From Muriiphilus sp048268845 (GTDB taxonomy: Bacteria > Pseudomonadota > Alphaproteobacteria > Rhodobacterales > Rhodobacteraceae), in the NCBI GenBank assembly GCA_048268845.1, contig JBLWUQ010000015.1, positions 12,929 through 76,928 of the forward strand: a stretch of 64,000 bases of DNA, in the 5' to 3' direction. The notes beneath the pieces are model-generated. The model made no database searches, had not been told where the DNA came from, and worked only from the letters and a program-made list of their open reading frames with translations. The translations under genes and the position numbers were made by a program. Shown here piece after piece: positions 8,367 to 17,224 of the stretch. The stretch's first letter is position 1. The number at the start of each line of letters is the position of its first letter.

Positions 8367-10313
8367 TCACACGAGATCGGGCGGCGTCGCCTCGATCGCC
8401 AGCGCCGTGACCGCCTCGTCGAGTGCAACAACGCGGCTCTGTTTCTCGCCAAGGCGGCGCATCGACACGGTGCGGTCCTCGACCTCTTTCATGCCGATGG
8501 CAAGGATCACCGGAACCTTGCCGACCGAATGTTCGCGGACCTTGTAGTTGATCTTCTCGTTTCGGGTGTCGGCCTCGGCGCGCACCCCGGCGGCGCGCAG
8601 TTTCTCGGTCACTTCGCGCACGAAATCGTCGGCGTCCGAGACGATCGAGGCCACCACCACCTGACGCGGCGCGATCCAGAACGGCAGCCTGCCGGCGTGT
8701 TCCTCGATCAGGATGCCGATGAACCGCTCGAAACTGCCCAGCGTGGCGCGGTGCAGCATGACCGGGCGGTGCTTGGCCCCGTCCTCGCCGATGTAATTGG
8801 CGTCAAGCCGCTCGGGCAGTACGAAATCCACCTGCAACGTGCCGCATTGCCAGTCGCGCCCGATGGCGTCGGTCAGCACGAACTCGAGCTTGGGGCCGTA
8901 GAACGCGCCTTCGCCGGGGTTCAGCTCGACATCGTTGGTGACCTGCCGGACCGCCGACAACAGCGCCGCCTCGGCCTTGTCCCAGACCTCGTCCGACCCG
9001 GCGCGGGTTTCGGGCCGGTCGGAGAACTTGATCTTGTAGTTCGGGAACCCGAGGTCGCGGTAGACGCCCGACAGGTGGGCGATGAACTTCTCGGTTTCCG
9101 CCGTGATCTGGTCTTCGGTGCAGAAGATATGCGCGTCGTCCTGGGTAAAGCCGCGCACCCGCATGATGCCATGCAGCGCGCCCGATGGCTCATAGCGGTT
9201 GCACGAGCCGAATTCGGCCATGCGCAGCGGCAGGTCGCGGTAGGATTTCAGGCCCTGGTTGAAGATCTGCACATGGCACGGGCAGTTCATCGGCTTGAGC
9301 GCGTTGACGGTCTTTTCGCGGGCGTGTTCCTCGTCGACCTCGACGATGAACATGTGCTCCTGATACTTTTCCCAGTGGCCCGAGGCTTCCCACAACCGGC
9401 GGTCAACCACCTGCGGCGTGTTCACCTCGACATAGCCGTCGCGGCGCTGCTGGCGGCGCATGTAGTCCTGAAGGATGGTGTAGATCGTCCAGCCGTTGGG
9501 GTGCCAGAACACCTGGCCGGGGGCCTCTTCCTGCATGTGGAAAAGCTCCATCTCGCGGCCAAGCCGGCGATGGTCGCGTTTTTCGGCCTCCTCGAGGAAG
9601 GTCAGGTATTGCTTGAGCGCATCGCGGTTGAGAAACCCGACGCCGTAGATGCGTTGCAGCATCGGGCGGTTGCTGTCGCCCCGCCAATAGGCCCCGGCCA
9701 CCTTCATCAGCTTGAAGGCATCGGCCGGGATCTGGCCGGTGTGCTGCAGATGCGGGCCACGGCACAGGTCCTGCCAATGGCCGTGCCAATACATCCGGAT
9801 CTTCTGATCGGCCGGAATCGCCTCGACCAGTTCGACCTTGTAGGGTTCGTTGTTGGCCTCGTAATAGGCGATGGCGCGGTCGCGCTCCCAGATCTCGGTG
9901 GTCACCGGGTCGCGGCGGTTGATGATTTCCTTCATCTTCGCCTCGATTGCGCCGAGGTCTTCGGGCGTGAACGGCTCCTCACGGTCGAAATCGTAATACC
10001 AGCCGTCTTTGATCACCGGGCCGATGGTGACCTTGACGCCCGGCCAAAGCTCCTGCACCGCGCGCGCCATGACGTGGGCGGCGTCGTGGCGAACAAGCTC
10101 CAGCGCCTGCGCCTCGTCCTTCATGGTGTGGATGGCGATCTCGCCGTCCTCGGTGATCGGCCATTGCAGGTCGTAGTGCTGGCCGTTCACGGTGGCGGAG
10201 ATCGCCTTTTTCGCCAGCGAGCTCGAGATGTCGGCGGCAACTGCGGCGGCGGTGATGCCGGCATCGAAGCTGCGCGAATTGCCATCGGGGAATGTCAGGG
10301 AAATCTGGGCCAT
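8367..10313 (-). CDS. thrS: threonyl-tRNA synthetase
   Basis: A 648-residue class II aminoacyl-tRNA synthetase of normal length. Domains in order are TGS (residues 1-62, MAQISLTFPDGNSRSFDAG), the editing domain (HDAAHVMARAVQELWP near 76-91, with the HxxxH zinc/editing motif), and the catalytic core (from about 240). The core has motif 2 around RMAEFGSCNRYEPSGALHG and MNCPCHVQIF, which carries the zinc-binding Cys. The last part is the C-terminal anticodon-binding domain from about 545. It charges tRNA-Thr in the cytoplasm. GGAG precedes the ATG. A terminator follows the stop codon. Confidence 0.97.
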   Translation of the reverse strand: MAQISLTFPDGNSRSFDAGITAAAVAADISSSLAKKAISATVNGQHYDLQWPITEDGEIAIHTMKDEAQALELVRHDAAHVMARAVQELWPGVKVTIGPVIKDGWYYDFDREEPFTPEDLGAIEAKMKEIINRRDPVTTEIWERDRAIAYYEANNEPYKVELVEAIPADQKIRMYWHGHWQDLCRGPHLQHTGQIPADAFKLMKVAGAYWRGDSNRPMLQRIYGVGFLNRDALKQYLTFLEEAEKRDHRRLGREMELFHMQEEAPGQVFWHPNGWTIYTILQDYMRRQQRRDGYVEVNTPQVVDRRLWEASGHWEKYQEHMFIVEVDEEHAREKTVNALKPMNCPCHVQIFNQGLKSYRDLPLRMAEFGSCNRYEPSGALHGIMRVRGFTQDDAHIFCTEDQITAETEKFIAHLSGVYRDLGFPNYKIKFSDRPETRAGSDEVWDKAEAALLSAVRQVTNDVELNPGEGAFYGPKLEFVLTDAIGRDWQCGTLQVDFVLPERLDANYIGEDGAKHRPVMLHRATLGSFERFIGILIEEHAGRLPFWIAPRQVVVASIVSDADDFVREVTEKLRAAGVRAEADTRNEKINYKVREHSVGKVPVILAIGMKEVEDRTVSMRRLGEKQSRVVALDEAVTALAIEATPPDLV

Positions 10314-10469
10314 ATCGGCTGTCTCCTCGTCGGTCTGGCGCCCACGGAACGCCCGGTTGCGGGTTTGGTGTGGCCCATTTGCCTCTGGCGCGGGGCGCTG
10401 TCAACCGCGCCGGGCGGGTTTTGGCGCGTTGCGCCTTTCAGGCCACGCGGATCTGCCTATGCTGGCGCC

Positions 10470-11711
10470 ATGATCGACGCATTGTTTACCCGCATCGCGG
10501 GCAAGCCCGAACTGGAAAACGAAGCCCGCAACGGGCTGCGCCATGTGGCGGCGCTTGCCATGACCAAGCTCGCGGACGGGCTGATCGACCCCAAGCTGGT
10601 ACTGGCCTGGCTGTTCACCGCGCTGGCGGTGCCGACCGGGTTCATCGCGGCGCTGGTGCCGATCCGCGAGGCGGGCGCGCTGTTGCCGCAGCTTTGGCTG
10701 GCCACGCGGCTCGAGGCGATGGCGCAGCGCAAATGGATGTGGGTTTTCGGCAGTATCGGGCAGGGGATCGCGGCGGCGGCAATCGCGTTTGCCGCGCTGA
10801 GGCTCGAGGGCGCGGCGGCGGGCTGGGTGATCGTGGTGGCGCTCGCCGTGCTGGCGCTGTCGCGCGCGGCGGCTTCGGTGTCCTACAAGGAACTGCTGGG
10901 CAAGAGCGTGGGCGAGAGCCGGCGCGGCGCGGTCACGGGGATGGCGGGATCGGTGTCGGCCGCCGGGGTGGTGGTCTTTGCGCTCTTGCTGGTCGGCGGC
11001 GTGCTCGAAGGCCAGGTGGCGCTGGCCGGCGCGGTCGGGCTGGCGGCGGTGCTGTGGCTGGTGTCGGCGCTGATCTTTGCAACGCTTGAGGAAGCGCCGA
11101 GCACACCCGACCGCAGCGGGCGGGTCGGCGCGATCCTCCTGCTTTTACGCGACGACAAGCGCCTTGCCCGCTTCGTGGTCGCGCGCGGCTTTCTGGTCGC
11201 GACGGCCTTGTCGCCGCCCTATATCGTGCTGATCGCGGGCGAGGGGGACAGCAGCATCGGCGAGCTTGGGTTCCTCGTGATCGCCTCGTCGGCGGCGGCG
11301 TTCCTGTCGACCTATGCCTGGGGCCGGATGGCGGACCGCTCGAGCCGCCGGGTGCTGATCCTGTCGGGGCTTCTGGGGGCCGCGGCGATGGTCGGCGCGG
11401 TGCTGCTGGCCTGGGCGGGGCTGGCCGAGACGGTCTGGGCGATGCCGGCAGCACTGTTCGTGCTGATGATCGCGCATCACGGCGTGCGCCAGGGGCGGTC
11501 GATCTTCATCGTCGACATGGCCCCGGACGACAGGCGGGCCAGCTATGCCGCCGCCGCCAACACGGTGATCGGCGTGCTTCTGCTGATCGTCGGTGCGCTT
11601 GGCGGGGTGCTGTCCGCGCTTGGCCCGCAAGCGGCTTTGCTCGGGTTTGCCGTGTTTGCGGTGATCGGCGCGGCGGTTGCGGTGGGCCTGCCCGAGGCCG
11701 AGGGCGGCTGA
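10470..11711 (+). CDS. MFS transporter
   Basis: A 413-residue membrane protein with about twelve hydrophobic helices and a typical MFS cytoplasmic loop (WGRMADRSSRRVLI, near residue 290). The N-terminus has GLRHVAALAMTKLADGLIDPKLVLAWLF. The middle has KELLGKSVGESRRGAVTGMAGSVSA, and HHGVRQGRSIFIVDMAP lies near 330. The substrate cannot be told from the sequence. The start at 10470 was chosen because long upstream reading in the same frame is antisense to thrS. The gene is divergent from thrS with 156 bases between. Confidence 0.85.
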   Translation: MIDALFTRIAGKPELENEARNGLRHVAALAMTKLADGLIDPKLVLAWLFTALAVPTGFIAALVPIREAGALLPQLWLATRLEAMAQRKWMWVFGSIGQGIAAAAIAFAALRLEGAAAGWVIVVALAVLALSRAAASVSYKELLGKSVGESRRGAVTGMAGSVSAAGVVVFALLLVGGVLEGQVALAGAVGLAAVLWLVSALIFATLEEAPSTPDRSGRVGAILLLLRDDKRLARFVVARGFLVATALSPPYIVLIAGEGDSSIGELGFLVIASSAAAFLSTYAWGRMADRSSRRVLILSGLLGAAAMVGAVLLAWAGLAETVWAMPAALFVLMIAHHGVRQGRSIFIVDMAPDDRRASYAAAANTVIGVLLLIVGALGGVLSALGPQAALLGFAVFAVIGAAVAVGLPEAEGG

Positions 11712-11775
11712 CCCCTTTCGCTCGCGCCCCGGATCATGCAGGATCGCCGCCAACGGGGACGACGGAGGCGAGGGC

Positions 11776-12519
11776 GTGGCAGAGCCATCCTATCTAGAGA
11801 CCGGCGCAGGACGGCGTCTGGCCTATCACAAGACCGATGGCGCGGGGCCGGGCGTGGTGTTCCTCGGCGGCTTCATGTCGGACATGGAGGGCACCAAGGC
11901 GCTGGCGCTTGAGGATTGGGCGCGTGCGGCGGGGCGGGCCTTTCTGCGGTTCGACTATTCCGGACATGGGCAGAGCGACGGGGCCTTCACCGATGGCAGC
12001 ATCGGCGACTGGGCGGCGGACGCCCGCGCGGTGATCGAGGCGCTGACGGACGGGCCGCAGGTTCTGGTCGGCTCATCCATGGGAGGTTGGATTTCTGCGC
12101 TTCTGATCCGCGAAATCCCCGAAAGACTCGCCGGTTTTGTCGGAATCGCCGCAGCGCCGGATTTCACCGAAGACTCGATGTGGGCCGGGTTCGCGGCCGA
12201 CGACCGCGCCGCGCTGGAGCGTGACGGCGTGGTGCATCTGCCCTCCGATTACGGCGATCCCTATCCGATCACCCGGCGTCTGATCGAGGACGGGCGGCAG
12301 AATCTGGTGCTGCGCGACCGGCTTGCGATGCCGTTCCCGGTGCGCCTGTTGCAGGGCACCGAGGACGCCGATGTCGACCGGCAGGTTGCCTTGAACCTGC
12401 TCGACCACATCGAGGGGCCGGATGTGCGGCTGACGCTGCTGAAGGGCGCCGACCACCGGTTCTCGACGCCCGAATGTATCGCGCTGGTCATCGCCGCGAT
12501 CGACGAGGTTTCGCGATGA
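11776..12519 (+). CDS. alpha/beta hydrolase (ABHD10-like esterase)
   Basis: A 247-residue alpha/beta hydrolase. It has FLGGFMSDMEGTKA after the oxyanion strand, FDYSGHGQSDG, the nucleophile elbow GSSMGG (Ser near 103), an acid in LLQGTEDADV, and the catalytic His in GADHRFS. These segments resemble the ABHD10/palmitoyl-thioesterase-like group. The start is taken as GTG at 11776, which has GGAGGCGAGGGC just upstream and gives the family N-terminus (YLETGAGRRLAYHK). The stop overlaps the ATG of the next hydrolase gene by four bases, so the two are translationally coupled. Confidence 0.82.
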   Translation: MAEPSYLETGAGRRLAYHKTDGAGPGVVFLGGFMSDMEGTKALALEDWARAAGRAFLRFDYSGHGQSDGAFTDGSIGDWAADARAVIEALTDGPQVLVGSSMGGWISALLIREIPERLAGFVGIAAAPDFTEDSMWAGFAADDRAALERDGVVHLPSDYGDPYPITRRLIEDGRQNLVLRDRLAMPFPVRLLQGTEDADVDRQVALNLLDHIEGPDVRLTLLKGADHRFSTPECIALVIAAIDEVSR

Positions 12520-13226
12520 AGGAGGCGGTTCTGCTCGTGCCCGGCATGATGTGCGACGCGCGTGTGTTCACGCCGCAGATCGAGGATCTGTCGCGCGATC
12601 ATGCGGTGCATGTGGCCTGCGTCACCCAGGGCGAGTCGATCCGCGAGATCGCCGCCAACGTGCTGCACCAGGCGCCGTCGCGTTTCGCGCTGGCGGGGCT
12701 TTCGATGGGCGGGATCGTGGCGATGGAGATCCTGCGCCGGGTGCCGGAGCGGGTGACGCGGATCGCGCTGATCTCGACAACGCCGCTGGCCGAGACGCCC
12801 GAACAGGCGGCCTGGCGCGAGCCGCAGATCATCAAGGCGCAGACCGGCCAGTTCGAGGACGCGCTGCGCGGCGCGCTGAACCCGGACAACCTCGCCCCCG
12901 GACAGGGCCGGGCCAAGGTGCTGGAACGGCTTGACGAAATGGCCTACGACATCGGCGTTGCCGCCTTCATCCGCCAGTCGCGCGCGCTTCAGCGCCGGCC
13001 CGACGCGCAGAAGGTGTTGCGGATGACGCGGGCGCCGTCGCTGGTGATGTGCGGCGAGTATGACAAGCTGACGCCGGTGCGCCGCCACAGCTTCATGGCC
13101 GAGCTGATCCCCTATGCCGAGTTGGTGGTGCTGGACGACGCGGGCCATATCCCGACGCTTGAGACCCCGGAAAAGGTCAATATCGCGCTGCGCGCCTGGC
13201 TCGATCTGCCGATGGTCCTGCGCTGA
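12516..13226 (+). CDS. alpha/beta hydrolase
   Basis: A 236-residue alpha/beta hydrolase with LLVPGMMCDARVFTPQI, the nucleophile elbow GLSMGG (near residues 66-71), MCGEYDKLTPV carrying the acid, and the catalytic His in DDAGHIPTLETPE. It belongs to the large esterase/lyase group; the substrate is unknown. It is coupled to the upstream hydrolase by an ATGA overlap and ends six bases before the end of the convergent phaZ. A link to PHB metabolism is possible by position only. Confidence 0.82.
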   Translation: MKEAVLLVPGMMCDARVFTPQIEDLSRDHAVHVACVTQGESIREIAANVLHQAPSRFALAGLSMGGIVAMEILRRVPERVTRIALISTTPLAETPEQAAWREPQIIKAQTGQFEDALRGALNPDNLAPGQGRAKVLERLDEMAYDIGVAAFIRQSRALQRRPDAQKVLRMTRAPSLVMCGEYDKLTPVRRHSFMAELIPYAELVVLDDAGHIPTLETPEKVNIALRAWLDLPMVLR

Positions 13227-13231
13227 GGCGC

Positions 13232-14527
13232 TCAGACCGCCTTGAGCTTCGGCGCGGCGCGCTTCCCGCGCTTGCGCTTGACCTGTTCGGCATGGGCGCC
13301 GGCGTTCTGGTCGATGAAGTCGAGCACCAGCGGGCGGATGCGGTTGCGCCATGACTTGCCGGCGAAGATGCCGTAATGGCCGGCGCCGATCTCGACATAG
13401 CCCGCCTTCTTGTCGTCCGGCAGCCCGGTGCAGAGCGGCAGCGCCGCGGCGCATTGGCCGGGGGCCGAAATGTCGTCGTTCGAGCCTTCGATGGTGTTGA
13501 CCGCGACATTGGTGATCTTGCCGATGTCGATCCTGTGGCCCGCGACGGTGAAATCGTTGCGCGCGATCTCGCGGTTCTTGAACACCCGCTCGACGGTCGA
13601 GAGGTAGAACTCGGCCGTCATGTCCATCACGGCGAGATATTCGTCGTAGAACTTGTTGTGCTTGTCGTGATCGGACGCCTTGCCGCGCGCGGTGCGGTTG
13701 ATCTGGTCGATAAAGGCGTTGGCGTGCTTTTCGGCGTTCATTGACATGAACGAGCTCAGTTGCAACAGCCCCGGATAGACCATGCGCCCGACGCCGGGAT
13801 ATTTGAAGCCGACGCGCTGGATCGCCATTTCCTCGAGGTGGCCCATGGTGATGCGGTTGCCGAAATCGGTCACGTCGGTGGGCGATGCGTCAGGGTCGAT
13901 CGGCCCGCCGATCAGGGTCAGCGTCTGCGGCTGCGCCTCGGGGTCCAGTTCGGCCAGATAGGCGGTGGCGGCAAGCGTCAGGGGCGCCGGCTGGCAGACC
14001 GCGATCACGTTGATGTCGGGGCCGAGCACGCGCATGAAGTTGACGAGATAGAGGGTGTAATCCTCGACGTCGAAACTGCCCTTGCTGACCGGAATCTCGC
14101 GGGCATTGTGCCAGTCGGTGATATAGACCTCGGCATCCGGCAGCAGCGAGGCGACGGTCGAGCGCAGGAGCGTGGCGTAATGCCCCGACATCGGCGCGAC
14201 CAGCAGGATGCGGCGGGCCTTGGTCGGGCGGCCCTGCACCCGGAAATGGATCAGGTCGCCGAAGGCGCGTTCCAGCACTTTCTCGACCGTGACGACATGA
14301 TCGCGCCCGTCCTCGCCGACGACCGAGTGGATGCCCCAGCCGGGTTTGGTCACGATGCGGGAGAAACTGCGTTCCGTCACGTCACCCCAGGCCGCCATCC
14401 ATTGCACCCAGGGGTTTGGCAGGGCTGCGACCGATGGATAGGACGCCATCGCCGAGGCGGTCGCACCCAACCATTGGTTGGTGTTGCGCATCGTCTCCAT
14501 CAGGTCGTATGTCGCCATATAGCGCAT
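13232..14527 (-). CDS. phaZ: intracellular polyhydroxyalkanoate depolymerase
   Basis: A 431-residue intracellular PHB depolymerase. It begins MRYMATYDLMETMRNTNQWLGATA and has LLVAPMSGHYATLLRSTV, VYITDWHNAREIPVS and the nucleophile box VCQPAPL, with Cys178 in place of the usual Ser. These are the hallmarks of the short-chain PHA depolymerases in this order. GHYGIFAGKSWRNRI near residue 380 carries the catalytic His. There is no signal peptide, in keeping with action on PHB granules. A basic tail (KRKRGKRAAPKLK) ends the protein. The gene is divergent from phaC with 108 bases between. A second in-frame ATG is three codons downstream. Confidence 0.95.
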   Translation of the reverse strand: MRYMATYDLMETMRNTNQWLGATASAMASYPSVAALPNPWVQWMAAWGDVTERSFSRIVTKPGWGIHSVVGEDGRDHVVTVEKVLERAFGDLIHFRVQGRPTKARRILLVAPMSGHYATLLRSTVASLLPDAEVYITDWHNAREIPVSKGSFDVEDYTLYLVNFMRVLGPDINVIAVCQPAPLTLAATAYLAELDPEAQPQTLTLIGGPIDPDASPTDVTDFGNRITMGHLEEMAIQRVGFKYPGVGRMVYPGLLQLSSFMSMNAEKHANAFIDQINRTARGKASDHDKHNKFYDEYLAVMDMTAEFYLSTVERVFKNREIARNDFTVAGHRIDIGKITNVAVNTIEGSNDDISAPGQCAAALPLCTGLPDDKKAGYVEIGAGHYGIFAGKSWRNRIRPLVLDFIDQNAGAHAEQVKRKRGKRAAPKLKAV

Positions 14528-14635
14528 TTTCTGCCTTTCTGTTGCGTTCCTGCCGCCCGGTCAGCTACCGTGGAGCAGGCGCTGCCCCAGCATGAATTGC
14601 TGCGGGTGCAAACACGATAGGGTGGATTTATTATC

Positions 14636-16450
14636 ATGACAACTGATCAAATCGACCCGCACGGCGACAGCGAGAAGCTGAAGGCGAACCTTGCGCGGAT
14701 CGAAGAGCTTACCGGCCGCCTGATGGCGGCGATGACGCACAAGCAGGTGGTCCGGCCCGGCCTGCAGGGGCCGGGGCAGGATCTCTACGTCAAGACCGCC
14801 GAGGCCTATTGGTCCGAGATGCTCCAGAACCCCGGCAAGGTGATCGAGCAGCAGATCGAATACTGGGGCAAGACGCTGAAACACGCGGTCGAGGCGCAGC
14901 ACGCGCTGGCGACCGGCGGTGCGCTGGTGCCGGAGGACCCGACCCCGGACGATCCGCGCTTTGCCAACCCGCTGTGGCGGTCGCACCCCTATTTCAACTA
15001 TCTCAAGCAGCAATACCTGCTGACCTCGAAGGCGCTGGAACAGGCGGTCGCGGATCTCGATGGCATCGACGCCAAGGACCGCTGGCGGATGCAGTATTTC
15101 ACCCGCCAGATGATCGACATGATGTCGCCGACCAATTTCCTCGCCACCAATCCCGACGCGCTCGCGGCGGCGGTCGAGACCGAGGGCCAGTCGCTGATCG
15201 ACGGGCTCGAGAACATGATCCGCGACCTCGAGAAGAACGACGGCGAGCTTGTCGTGACATTGTCGGACCCGGACGCCTTCAAGGTCGGCGAAAACCTCGC
15301 CACCACCGAGGGCGAGGTGGTCTTTCGCAACCGGCTGTTCGAGCTGATCCAGTATGCGCCCACCACCGAAACGGTGCATGAGACGCCGCTGGTGATCTTC
15401 CCGCCCTGGATCAACAAGTTCTACATTCTCGACCTGAAGCCGGAAAACAGCCTGATCCGCTGGGTCGTCGATCAGGGCTTCACGCTGTTCGTGGTGTCCT
15501 GGGTGAACCCTGACATCTCGCATGCCGATGTCGACATGGGCACCTATATCGAAGAGGGCTTTCTGACCGCGTTCGAGGAGGTCAAGAAGATCACCGGCCA
15601 GAAGAAGATCAACGTGGTGGGCTATTGCATCGCCGGCACGACGCTGGCGCTGACGCTGGCGCTGATGAAAAAGCGCAAGGACAAGTCGGTCAACTCGGCC
15701 ACCTTCTTCACCGCGCTGACCGATTTCTCGGATCAGGGCGAGGTCGGCGTGTTCCTCGACAACGATTTCGTCGACGGGATCGAGGCGGAATGTGCGGAAA
15801 AGGGCATCCTGCCGGCGCTCTACATGGCGCGGACGTTCTCATACCTGCGCGCCAACGACCTGATCTATCGCCCGGCGATCCACAGCTACATGCTGGGCAA
15901 GCCGCCGCCGGCGTTCGATCTGCTCTACTGGAACGGCGATTCGACCAACCTGCCGGGGCCGATGGCGGTGGAATACCTGCGCGGGCTGTGCCAGCAGGAC
16001 CGCTTTGCCGGCTCGCCGGACGGGTTCGAGGCGCTGGGCCAGAAGCTGAAGGTCGAGGATGTCGAGGTGCCGCTCTGCGCCATCGCCTGCGAGACCGATC
16101 ACATCGCCGCCTGGCGGTCGAGCTATCGCGGCTTTCAGCAGATGGGGTCGAAGGACAAGACCTTCATCCTGTCGGAATCCGGCCATATCGCCGGCATCGT
16201 GAACCCGCCGTCCAAGAAGAAATATGGCCATTATGTCAACGATGACTGGCCGGCCGATCCGGGCGAGTGGCTGGCGGGGGCCGAGTTCCACACCGGCACC
16301 TGGTGGATGCGCTGGGGCGAATGGCTGGCCGGACGCTCCGGCAAGATGGTTCCTGCGCGCGCGCCCGGCGGCCCCGACCACCCGCCGCTTGCCCCCGCGC
16401 CGGGCACCTATGTGACGGCCGTGCCCGAGGCGTGGAAGCGGTCTGGCTGA
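14636..16450 (+). CDS. phaC: class I poly(3-hydroxyalkanoate) synthase
   Basis: A 604-residue class I PHA synthase. The lipase-like box is GYCIAG with catalytic Cys331. The family segments LVIFPPWINKFYILDL, FVVSWVNPD, AIACETDHIAAW (Asp) and SESGHIAGIVNPP (His) are all present. It polymerises 3-hydroxybutyryl-CoA at the granule surface. The N-terminal 100 residues are variable, as usual. Just upstream, TTGC and GCAA half-sites (14597-14611) with seven bases between could be a weak PhaR site. phaP follows after 125 bases that contain a clear operator. Confidence 0.96.
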   Translation: MTTDQIDPHGDSEKLKANLARIEELTGRLMAAMTHKQVVRPGLQGPGQDLYVKTAEAYWSEMLQNPGKVIEQQIEYWGKTLKHAVEAQHALATGGALVPEDPTPDDPRFANPLWRSHPYFNYLKQQYLLTSKALEQAVADLDGIDAKDRWRMQYFTRQMIDMMSPTNFLATNPDALAAAVETEGQSLIDGLENMIRDLEKNDGELVVTLSDPDAFKVGENLATTEGEVVFRNRLFELIQYAPTTETVHETPLVIFPPWINKFYILDLKPENSLIRWVVDQGFTLFVVSWVNPDISHADVDMGTYIEEGFLTAFEEVKKITGQKKINVVGYCIAGTTLALTLALMKKRKDKSVNSATFFTALTDFSDQGEVGVFLDNDFVDGIEAECAEKGILPALYMARTFSYLRANDLIYRPAIHSYMLGKPPPAFDLLYWNGDSTNLPGPMAVEYLRGLCQQDRFAGSPDGFEALGQKLKVEDVEVPLCAIACETDHIAAWRSSYRGFQQMGSKDKTFILSESGHIAGIVNPPSKKKYGHYVNDDWPADPGEWLAGAEFHTGTWWMRWGEWLAGRSGKMVPARAPGGPDHPPLAPAPGTYVTAVPEAWKRSG

Positions 16451-16468
16451 CCCCTGGTCAAAAAAAAT

Positions 16469-16533
16469 CATGCTGCAGTGCAGAAAATACTTGAATTGCT
16501 GCACTGCAGCATGTATCTATCTCGCAGTTGCAG
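16469..16533 (+). promoter_or_regulatory. phaP promoter with PhaR-type operator
   Basis: A perfect 15-bp inverted repeat: CATGCTGCAGTGCAG at 16469-16483 and its complement at 16499-16513, separated by 15 bases. A -35-like TTGAAT (16491-16496) and a -10-like TATCTA (16514-16519) are 17 bases apart. The right arm therefore lies exactly in the promoter spacer, as expected for a repressor site. A third related element GCAGTTGCAG follows at 16524-16533. TGCAG-rich sites fit the known preference of PhaR. The start point has not been shown here. Confidence 0.75.
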
Positions 16534-16575
16534 AAATGATCCCGGCAAGGTGCCGGACCAGAACTGGAGAGAAAA

Positions 16576-17058
16576 ATGGCCAAGACCCAAGACTTCACCA
16601 AGACCTTTCAAGACATGATGGGCGCGTTCCCGGTTGACATGTCCGCCTTCAAGGGCGCGTTCCCGGTCGATATGTCCGCCTTCGGCGGTGCCTTCAAGAC
16701 CCAGGCCGAGCTGGGCGAGAAGCTGTCGAAAGTGGCGCTGGAAGCCGCCGAGAAATCGACCGAGCTCTCGACCAAGTGGACCAAGGAAACGCTGGCGAAA
16801 CTCGGCAAGGTGACTGCCGTCAAGCAAGACCCCGCCGACTACACCAAGGCGATGACCGACTTCGCGTCGGCCCAGGCCGAAGTTGCCTCCGAGAACATGG
16901 CCGCTTTCGCCGAGATCGCCAAGAAAGTGCAGATGGAGACCGTCGAACTGATGCTCGCCACCGGCAAGGACATGGGCGAAGAAGCCACCGCGGCCGTCAA
17001 GAAGGCGACCGACGACGTGAGCAAGGCCGCGAAAAAAGCGACCGCCGCCGCCAACTGA
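16576..17058 (+). CDS. phaP: phasin (PHA granule-associated protein)
   Basis: A 160-residue phasin. Residues 45-120 form an amphipathic helical region (AELGEKLSKVALEAAEKSTEL, KAMTDFASAQAEVASENMAAF). A Lys/Ala-rich tail (KKATDDVSKAAKKATAAAN) ends the protein, as in other phasins that coat PHB granules. The N-terminus holds a tandem repeat of eleven residues, GAFPVDMSAFK (16-26) then GAFPVDMSAFG (27-37), encoded by a 33-bp duplication. GGAGAG precedes the ATG. Expression is probably repressed by PhaR through the operator upstream, and a strong terminator follows. Confidence 0.92.
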   Translation: MAKTQDFTKTFQDMMGAFPVDMSAFKGAFPVDMSAFGGAFKTQAELGEKLSKVALEAAEKSTELSTKWTKETLAKLGKVTAVKQDPADYTKAMTDFASAQAEVASENMAAFAEIAKKVQMETVELMLATGKDMGEEATAAVKKATDDVSKAAKKATAAAN

Positions 17059-17104
17059 TCGAGTTTTTCATCCCGGCTACCTCCTCCCGGCCGGCATGAT
17101 GTTC

Positions 17105-17132
17105 GGGCGGACCTTCGGGTCCGCCCTTTTTT
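17105..17132 (+). terminator. Rho-independent terminator of phaP
   Basis: Perfect nine-base stem GGGCGGACC / GGTCCGCCC around the stable TTCG tetraloop, followed by six T residues (17127-17132). Confidence 0.92.
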
Positions 17133-17160
17133 CGTCGGGTGTCACGGCGCTTGCCTTTTG

Positions 17161-17196
17161 TTTCTGCACTGGCGTAGGTTTTCTGCACTGCCGCAG
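17161..17196 (+). promoter_or_regulatory. candidate PhaR autoregulation half-sites before phaR
   Basis: Two direct copies of TTTCTGCACTG at 17161-17171 and 17180-17190, 19 bases apart. The second continues into GCAG (17193-17196), forming CTGC-6-GCAG. The CTGCACTG core is the same as in the phaP operator. The position 29-64 bases before the phaR start fits autorepression. Confidence 0.6.
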
Positions 17197-17224
17197 AGCG
17201 GCGTCAAAAGACTGGAGAACGCAC

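Noticed and set aside
8529..10469. Long open reading on the plus strand antisense to thrS, in frame with the MFS transporter
   Set aside because: It is the mirror of a high-GC gene. The MFS protein starts naturally at 10470, and the upstream peptide resembles nothing.
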